Below, piece by piece: positions 4,814-7,985 of a DNA stretch of 7,985 nucleotides. The stretch spans positions 1 to 7,985 of the forward strand of contig CAYMMX010000021.1 in the NCBI GenBank assembly GCA_964391675.1. The letters are read 5' to 3'. The notes beneath the pieces were generated by a model that saw only the letters and a list, made by a program, of their open reading frames with translations, did not search any database and was not told where the DNA came from. Within the stretch, counting starts at the first letter, position 1, and each line of letters begins with the position of its first letter. Source of the stretch: CAYMMX01 sp964391675. GTDB lineage: Bacteria; Cyanobacteriota; Vampirovibrionia; Gastranaerophilales; Gastranaerophilaceae. The translations under genes were made by a program, and so were the position numbers.

Positions 4814-5442
4814 TATCTTTGAAATATATTATGTTTCATGTTCCAAATTCTACGCATCTCATTTATAAGCTCATCAAATGATTTAATGTAACCCATATCA
4901 ATAGAAAACGCTAATTGCTTTTGAATTTCAGTAAGTTGGTTTAATTGTTCTTGAGTTGCTTTCTGTCTTAAATTTTCTTCATGTTTATCAAAAACAATAT
5001 AATTAAGACCTTTTGCAAGTGTTGAATAATTTACATTTGAGAATCTTTGAACAGCCGAAGTTAAGCCTCTGTAATTATCCCCAGCTAAATGTCGGTATTG
5101 GATTAACTGATCGTAAACAAAACGAATAACATCCAATTTAAATTTAGGGTTAATCCACATCGCAAAGTCAATAAACAAATAAGGATGCATCCATGTACCA
5201 CCGTTTTTGCCACGTTTTTGCATAACAACGTAATTACGTTCTTTTGTTTGTACCTCACTTTCAAGTAATTGTATAAACTCTTTTGTTGAGTTGTTATCCA
5301 TAAAATGGATCATTTGTTTTTGCATTCCAGAATAGTTATTCCATTGTGTTAACAATTCTGTTGCATTAAAAAATGAGTCATTAGTTCTTTGGGTAACATT
5401 AAAATTACCCATTTTGCGAATCATTACTACATTTGTTTTCAT
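4813..5442 (-). CDS. KilA-N domain protein
   Basis: This is a 209-aa protein with an N-terminal KilA-N DNA-binding domain, a family common in phages and large DNA viruses. The diagnostic segments are FFNATELLTQWN (residues 24-35) and the conserved block GGTWMHPYLFIDFAMWINP (81-99), continuing KFKLDVIRFVYDQLI. Residues from about 155 to 200 form a charged helical segment (ENLRQKATQEQLNQLTEIQ) likely to mediate oligomerisation or partner binding. No second known domain is seen. Its TAA shares a base with the next start (TAATG at 4813). Expression is probably set by the promoter at 5583-5612 and the hairpin leader. KilA-N proteins are thought to act as regulators or in antirepression, but the specific role here is unknown. 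Confidence 0.9.
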   Translation of the reverse strand: MKTNVVMIRKMGNFNVTQRTNDSFFNATELLTQWNNYSGMQKQMIHFMDNNSTKEFIQLLESEVQTKERNYVVMQKRGKNGGTWMHPYLFIDFAMWINPKFKLDVIRFVYDQLIQYRHLAGDNYRGLTSAVQRFSNVNYSTLAKGLNYIVFDKHEENLRQKATQEQLNQLTEIQKQLAFSIDMGYIKSFDELINEMRRIWNMKHNIFQR

Positions 5443-5579
5443 AAGCTATAAAAATAAAAAAACCGACAACAATAAAAAAGCATCCGTCTGGGTGGTCGAG
5501 ACCCCTTAGATGCTAATTTTACCGTTGCCGGATATTTTAAATAAGTAAATTCTATTTTCATTTTCGACCGTTTAGACAT
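5439..5579 (-). CDS. possible 46-aa ORF through the hairpin (doubtful)
   Basis: The frame starts MSKRSKMKIEFTYLKYPATV and its TGA overlaps the KilA-N start as ATGA, the coupling style of this region. Its ATG lies 3 nt after the -7 box at 5590-5583, so it would be leaderless. The second half, rich in Arg, Phe, Tyr and Cys, is just the translation of the hairpin and its U-runs, which looks like RNA structure rather than protein. It could still be a leader ORF whose translation controls the hairpin. Confidence 0.25.
   Translation of the reverse strand: MSKRSKMKIEFTYLKYPATVKLASKGSRPPRRMLFYCCRFFYFYSL
5463..5531 (-). promoter_or_regulatory. long nested hairpin: attenuator/terminator-like leader element
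   Basis: As minus-strand RNA, CCGGCAAC (5531-5524) pairs with GUUGUCGG (5470-5463), needing one G-U pair. An A/U-rich stretch then pairs largely through A-U and G-U, and AGCAUC (5514-5509) pairs with GAUGCU (5484-5479). The loop carries a further GGGU/ACCC mini-stem. The G-U would be an A-C mismatch on the other strand, so the structure favours the transcribed sense. U-runs follow both the inner and the outer stem, as in intrinsic terminators. Because it sits between a promoter and the KilA-N start, it may act as an attenuator; a plain terminator for the methyltransferase operon is the alternative. Confidence 0.55.
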
Positions 5580-5582
5580 TGA

Positions 5583-5612
5583 CAAAATTAATAAATAAAT
5601 CTGAATTACAAA
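5583..5612 (-). promoter_or_regulatory. Bacteroidetes-type promoter ahead of the KilA-N gene
   Basis: The minus strand reads TTTG (5612-5609), an 18-nt spacer, then TAATTTTG (5590-5583). This matches both boxes of the Bacteroidetes promoter (TTTG and TAnnTTTG) at normal spacing. Transcription would start near 5576-5579. That gives a KilA-N leader of about 135 nt carrying the long hairpin, or a leaderless start on a 46-codon ORF at 5579. The -33 box overlaps the end of the methyltransferase gene. Confidence 0.6.
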
Positions 5613-6493
5613 CTATTTTTATCTAAAAAAGAAAAAATATGTACAATAATATCAACAGTCCATCCGTCACCAATTAAATCGTGCGCTTTTTTAACTGGTA
5701 AATGTTTTGTGTAACCATCAGGTATATTATGCAATCGCTCCAATTCAATATTATTGTAAAATCTAATCCCTTTACTAACATCAAAATCAGGTGAATCAAA
5801 TATAACATTATCAAAACCAGAATCAAAATATCTTCTTTTTACAAAACTTATATTTTTGATAACATCTTTTGATATTGTAAATCCATTAGCAGTTTTTAGT
5901 GCGTTGCTTTTTAGTCTATCTGTATAGCCACTTGTTAAAATGCTTTGCAAAGTTATTTTTTTATCTTTTGGTTGTGGAATATTACAATGTCTAAATCCAA
6001 ATAAATCATTATAGTAAGGTCCTATATTTGTCCAAAATAATCTACGCCTTAAAGCTGCACTTACCAAACTACCACAAGTTTCAAATGGATATGTTTCCAT
6101 ATATCTGGTTAAAATTCCGAAATGTTCAGGCAGCATTATCACATTTTCGAGTAAATAATATTTTGGATTTATCTCTTTTAGCAATCTGTAATATTCAAAA
6201 AACAAATTACTTTTAATTCCTTGTAATCCTTTACGCTCTTTATTTTGTGAACTAAAATCCTGACATGGACTGCCACCAATTAACAAATCTATTTTAGGCA
6301 AATCACTTGCTTTAATTTTAGTTACATCACCTAATTGTATTGTATTAGGGTAGTTAAGTTGCGTTGTTTCAATAGCGTGTTTTTTAATCTCACTTGCAAA
6401 ATACTTATTATTAACACCATCAAATTTAACACCTAATTTATCAAATGCAATTTGACCGCAACTCATACCATCAAATAAACTTAAAACATTCAT
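5606..6493 (-). CDS. DNA (cytosine-5) methyltransferase, DNMT3-like
   Basis: This enzyme transfers a methyl group from SAM to C5 of cytosine in DNA. Counted from the Met at 6493, motif I is SLFDGMSCGQIA (residues 5-16, SAM binding) and motif IV is GGSPCQDFS with catalytic Cys77. Motif VI is ENV (116-118), and the motif VIII region is SAALRRRLFW (145-154). The region before the C-terminal motif is ELERLHNIPDGYT, followed by GDGWTVDIIVHIF as motif X near residues 275-287. The SAA-x-R-x-R-x-FW and GxxWTVDIIxHIF patterns resemble the animal DNMT3 type rather than the usual Q-x-R-x-R bacterial type; similar phage enzymes are known. The length, 295 aa, is short, with a small target-recognition region. 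An in-frame start at 6556 would add 21 hydrophobic residues, but those overlap the 32-aa membrane gene and precede motif I, so I reject it. No restriction partner is visible, so it is probably an orphan that protects or marks phage DNA. Target site unknown. Confidence 0.93.
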   Translation of the reverse strand: MNVLSLFDGMSCGQIAFDKLGVKFDGVNNKYFASEIKKHAIETTQLNYPNTIQLGDVTKIKASDLPKIDLLIGGSPCQDFSSQNKERKGLQGIKSNLFFEYYRLLKEINPKYYLLENVIMLPEHFGILTRYMETYPFETCGSLVSAALRRRLFWTNIGPYYNDLFGFRHCNIPQPKDKKITLQSILTSGYTDRLKSNALKTANGFTISKDVIKNISFVKRRYFDSGFDNVIFDSPDFDVSKGIRFYNNIELERLHNIPDGYTKHLPVKKAHDLIGDGWTVDIIVHIFSFLDKNSL

Positions 6494-6591
6494 TATCCGA
6501 AAAAATAAATGTAAATAAAAAATAAAGCCATTAGAAAGGTTAAAATATAACCCCAAAAGCTCATCATTTGACCTTGCTTATATTTGTTCAT
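6493..6591 (-). CDS. 32-aa single-pass membrane peptide
   Basis: This short gene starts 4 nt after the 83-aa gene and ends with TAATG, its TAA sharing one base with the methyltransferase start at 6493. The product begins MNKYKQGQMMSFWGYILTFL and continues with Leu, Phe, Ile and Tyr to a Gly stop. A short basic N-terminus is followed by about 20 almost purely hydrophobic residues (roughly 11-31), a typical single transmembrane helix with a cytoplasmic N-terminus. The exact fit between flanking genes and the hydrophobic profile argue it is real. It also argues against a longer N-terminus for the methyltransferase. Role unknown. Confidence 0.6.
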   Translation of the reverse strand: MNKYKQGQMMSFWGYILTFLMALFFIYIYFFG

Positions 6592-6595
6592 TGTT

Positions 6596-6847
6596 TTAGA
6601 TTTTTATTTTGTGAAGTGAACTAACTCGTGATTCTAGTTTTTTAATGTAATTTTCAATGTATTCCTTGACGTTTTCGCCGTTAGGTATAAATATAGTCGT
6701 TGCAGGGGCAAACCCTTTTAAAACGTAAAATTTGCCATCTTTTTCGCGTTCCTTGTTTTTAGCGTGTGCTTTCTTACAAAGCTCCTGATCTTTGGTTAAA
6801 ATTTCGATTTTACGATCTAAAGGATAACTTAGTTTTAATTCTCTCAT
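6596..6847 (-). CDS. unknown 83-aa basic phage protein
   Basis: This is a small, highly basic protein beginning MRELKLSYPLDRKIEILTKD. It has a Lys/Arg/Glu-rich helix near residues 23-36, a short hydrophobic turn (YVLKGFAPATTIFIP) and a C-terminal helix (VKEYIENYIKKLESRV). The charge and helices would suit nucleic-acid or protein binding, but no known motif supports this. It overlaps the preceding gene by four bases (ATGA) and its TAA stop lies 4 nt before the start of the 32-aa membrane peptide, so the three are probably one translational unit. Function unknown. Confidence 0.6.
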   Translation of the reverse strand: MRELKLSYPLDRKIEILTKDQELCKKAHAKNKEREKDGKFYVLKGFAPATTIFIPNGENVKEYIENYIKKLESRVSSLHKIKI

Positions 6848-7248
6848 AAAATATTATCGTTTGAATAAACATCTTCACTCATATCGCGGTCATCACTGGC
6901 TAACCATTTTTCAAATTCAGCCTGTAAGTCGTTGTAAGTTTCTGATCTGTGAAAAATAGACAAATCAACCTTTTTCCCTGTCTTTAAATTAATGGCATAG
7001 TATTCGCGATCTTTTGATATTTCGTAATTCATTTTATACTCGACTACAAATTGAACCTCTACTTTCCATGTTGCTTTACTTGTATTTGGAAAAAGATATT
7101 CCCACTGTTCGTTAAAAAACAGATCAATGTAAAACTCTTTTTCTTTGTTATCTTTGTTGACTGTTTCGTAAAAATCTTTATGCCCGATTGCACTTAGATA
7201 CTCAAGGATTCTTTTGTCAACCGTTTCGTGATAAATTTTAGGATTCAT
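6844..7248 (-). CDS. unknown 134-aa phage protein
   Basis: I do not recognise this protein. I place the start at the internal Met (7248; MNPKIYHETVDKRILEYLSA). The 16 codons of open frame upstream, back to an ATG at 7296, run through the tRNA-like hairpin and have poor coding character. The protein is acidic and aromatic-rich, with alternating beta-like segments (WKVEVQFVVEYKMNYEI) and an acidic C-terminus (DDRDMSEDVYSNDNIL). The stop overlaps the next start as ATGA (6844-6847). No catalytic motif, cysteine cluster or membrane helix is visible. It lies in a run of small accessory genes ahead of the methyltransferase and is probably cotranscribed with them. Confidence 0.6.
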   Translation of the reverse strand: MNPKIYHETVDKRILEYLSAIGHKDFYETVNKDNKEKEFYIDLFFNEQWEYLFPNTSKATWKVEVQFVVEYKMNYEISKDREYYAINLKTGKKVDLSIFHRSETYNDLQAEFEKWLASDDRDMSEDVYSNDNIL

Positions 7249-7268
7249 AATATTAGGTATTAGTTTTG

Positions 7269-7310
7269 TTTGCGTTCTAGAATCGAACCAGAACAAAAAC
7301 CGTTCGCAAA
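7269..7310 (-). other. tRNA-like acceptor/T-arm minihelix between two genes
   Basis: On the minus strand TTTGCG (7310-7305) pairs with CGCAAA (7274-7269). Inside it, TTCTGG (7293-7288) pairs with CTAGAA (7280-7275), with one G-U pair, around the 7-base loop TTCGATT. The loop is closed by G-C and reads exactly like a tRNA T-loop (T54 T55 C56 G57 A58), and the two stems would stack like a tRNA acceptor/T-arm half. The D and anticodon arms are missing, replaced by about 11 nt, and no CCA is encoded. It fills the gap between two genes. It could be an RNA processing signal, a degenerate tRNA, a tRNA-derived attachment site or a fortuitous nested hairpin. Confidence 0.4.
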
Positions 7311-7312
7311 AG

Positions 7313-7651
7313 TTATTTTTTAATTTTAAATTCGTGACCTACTTTTTTAATTAGTTGCTCAATAGTATATTCTGGAATTTCCTTTTCTATTAATCTTAAA
7401 TTTACAGTTGTATCGCAAAACCAAATCTCTCCGTTTTCGTTGTTTTGAATAATACAATTGTTTAATCTAGTTCTTTCAACTATGCTGTTGTCGGTTGGAT
7501 ATTCTCCACCAAGAGCTACAATAGTAAAAACATCCTTACATAATCCTATTATTTCTGTTGAATTAAATGATCCGTAATGAGTTATTTTACCACTTGATAC
7601 CGTGGTCATATAACTACCGTCTTTAATAGTAACTTGTTGTCCTGTTTTCAT
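7313..7651 (-). CDS. unknown 112-aa phage protein, probably beta-rich
   Basis: The protein begins MKTGQQVTIKDGSYMTTVSS, a pattern of alternating strands and turns typical of small SH3-like beta barrels. It ends with a helix and a lysine-rich tail (EQLIKKVGHEFKIKK). The C-terminal 'TIEQL..K.GHEFKIK' pattern resembles small hypothetical proteins I associate with Bacteroidetes phages, but I cannot name a family. It is the first gene after the promoter at 7677-7684, with a leader of roughly 20 nt and no obvious Shine-Dalgarno sequence. Its TAA stop is followed directly by the tRNA-like hairpin at 7269-7310. Function unknown. Confidence 0.65.
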   Translation of the reverse strand: MKTGQQVTIKDGSYMTTVSSGKITHYGSFNSTEIIGLCKDVFTIVALGGEYPTDNSIVERTRLNNCIIQNNENGEIWFCDTTVNLRLIEKEIPEYTIEQLIKKVGHEFKIKK

Positions 7652-7676
7652 AATCTTTAGTTTTGATTTATATGGT

Positions 7677-7747
7677 CAAAGATATACTACAATTTAATTT
7701 AAAAGAATGACTTTTATCATGTTTTTTACTGTATTTTGTCATGTTTT
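7677..7747 (-). promoter_or_regulatory. promoter with shared 20-bp upstream element (copy A)
   Basis: On the minus strand there is a perfect Bacteroidetes -7 box, TATCTTTG (7684-7677; consensus TAnnTTTG), about 25 nt before the 112-aa gene start at 7651. Exactly 21 nt upstream of the box is the 20-bp element (7706-7725) that recurs at 2959-2978. The element contains the small dyad ATGA-N6-TCAT. A further half-copy, TCATGTTTT on the plus strand, lies at 7739-7747, 22 bp (two helical turns) from the same sequence inside the full element. There is no clear TTTG -33 box, which fits an activator-dependent promoter. The box is seen; activator binding is inferred. Confidence 0.6.
7706..7725. repeat. 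20-bp operator-like repeat, copy A
   Basis: The plus-strand sequence AATGACTTTTATCATGTTTT is perfectly repeated at 2959-2978. Both copies sit 21 nt upstream of a TAnnTTTG box in the same orientation. A 20-bp perfect match is very unlikely by chance in 8 kb, even in AT-rich DNA. Confidence 0.8.
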
Positions 7748-7935
7748 TAGTAGTTATCCCAAAACAATACCCCATAATCGGTTTTTATTTTTAATTTAAT
7801 ATAAGTTAAACCATATATAGAATATTGATGTCTTATAAAAGTTACTGCACTTGCAATGCTTTTAAAATTGTGATCTAAATATTTTAAAACCTTCCACTTT
7901 TTGTCAGTCTTGTAATAAACTATTCCCGGCTTCAT
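7747..7935 (-). CDS. unknown 62-aa phage protein
   Basis: I do not recognise this protein. It is small, basic and rich in Lys and Tyr, starting MKPGIVYYKTDKKWKVLKYL, with alternating hydrophobic stretches that suggest a small beta-rich or alpha/beta fold. It has no signal peptide, membrane helix or cysteine motif. Its start overlaps the preceding stop by four bases (ATGA), so the two are probably translationally coupled. It is the last gene before the promoter region at 7652-7746, and the TCATGTTTT half-element at 7739-7747 overlaps its stop codon. It is real by packing and coding character, with unknown function. Confidence 0.6.
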   Translation of the reverse strand: MKPGIVYYKTDKKWKVLKYLDHNFKSIASAVTFIRHQYSIYGLTYIKLKIKTDYGVLFWDNY

Positions 7936-7985
7936 AACTCTTTTAGTTTTTGTTTGTAATAAATTATCTTTTCTTCAAGTTCTGA
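7932..7985 (-). CDS. C-terminal end of an unknown protein, cut by the window edge
   Basis: Only the last 17 codons and the TGA stop are in the window. They read SELEEKIIYYKQKLKEL, a charged heptad-like helix that looks like the end of a coiled coil. The stop overlaps the next start as ATGA (7932-7935), the same coupling seen elsewhere in this gene string, which supports it being a real gene end. Nothing can be said about function. Confidence 0.55.
   Translation of the reverse strand, partial: SELEEKIIYYKQKLKEL

Noticed and set aside
5079..5305. DnaA-box-like sequences (TTATCCCCA near 5085, TTATCCATA near 5298)
   Set aside because: Each has a mismatch to TTATCCACA, they lie inside the KilA-N coding sequence, and they do not form a cluster.
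2544..5449. 14-bp match TTTTCATAAGCTAT at 2544-2557 and 5436-5449
   Set aside because: One copy is the KilA-N start region and the other lies between a stop codon and a hairpin; a 14-bp match in AT-rich DNA of this size can arise by chance and the contexts differ.
6028..6216. 62-codon plus-strand ORF
   Set aside because: It is entirely antisense to the conserved core of the methyltransferase, with no promoter or coding partner; a shadow frame.
6491..6556. Longer methyltransferase N-terminus starting at 6556
   Set aside because: The extra 21 residues are hydrophobic, precede motif I where the family normally starts, and overlap the 32-aa membrane gene that ends in TAATG at the internal Met.
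7249..7296. 16-residue N-terminal extension of the gene ending at 6844
   Set aside because: It would be the translation of the tRNA-like hairpin; the Met at 7248 begins a more natural protein sequence.
7668..7742. 24-codon ORF (MTKYSKKHDKSHSF...) in the promoter region
   Set aside because: It runs through the 20-bp element and the -7 box, ends before the next gene without overlap, and has no counterpart at the second promoter.
1..7985. CRISPR array, insertion sequence, rRNA or complete tRNA
   Set aside because: No regularly spaced repeat/spacer pattern, transposase, terminal inverted repeats or full cloverleaf was seen on either strand.

Overview
This is a strongly AT-rich window in which every supportable gene lies on the minus strand, so the genes read from high to low coordinates. 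It looks like the early/replication region of a bacteriophage or prophage of a Bacteroidetes host, probably a flavobacterium-like one. The evidence is the tight packing of short genes with TAATG or ATGA stop/start overlaps, the nearly absent Shine-Dalgarno sequences, several good matches to the Bacteroidetes promoter (TTTG or TTG, about 18-21 nt, TAnnTTTG), and the gene set: a KilA-N protein, a DUF1376-like replication initiator, a DnaC-like helicase loader, a stand-alone DnaA domain IV, a DNA cytosine methyltransferase and a radical SAM enzyme. There is no structural, lysis or integrase gene, so lytic phage and prophage cannot be told apart here.

Layout in transcription order. (1) 7985-6493: the tail of an unknown gene, then small unknown proteins of 62, 112, 134 (from the chosen start) and 83 aa and a 32-aa membrane peptide. 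A promoter with a shared 20-bp upstream element lies at 7677-7725, and a tRNA-like acceptor/T-arm hairpin lies at 7269-7310. (2) 6493-5606: a C5 cytosine methyltransferase with DNMT3-like features. (3) 5612-5439: a promoter followed by a long nested hairpin leading into the next gene. (4) 5442-2979: a replication block of KilA-N protein, Cys4 small protein, initiator, DnaC-like loader and a 70-aa protein. The initiator gene contains 11-bp iteron-like repeats beside an AT-rich stretch, which is a good candidate for the replication origin. (5) 2978-1938: a second promoter with the same 20-bp element, a 120-aa protein, two hairpins and the DnaA domain IV protein. (6) 1946-41: a 1.9-kb module between two perfect 20-bp direct repeats, holding 73- and 82-aa unknown proteins, a radical SAM enzyme and a 58-aa basic protein too short for ordinary gene calls. 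A further promoter reads out of the window at the left edge.

Working model: the initiator binds its own gene and, with the DnaC-like loader, recruits the host replicative helicase. The DnaA-IV protein may bind or compete for DnaA boxes. The methyltransferase protects or marks phage DNA. The direct-repeat module looks like swappable cargo exchanged at the 3' end of the dnaA-IV gene. The two promoters sharing a 20-bp element at identical spacing suggest one regulator controlling two transcription units. Gene families are recognised by eye from motifs, and no database search was possible.
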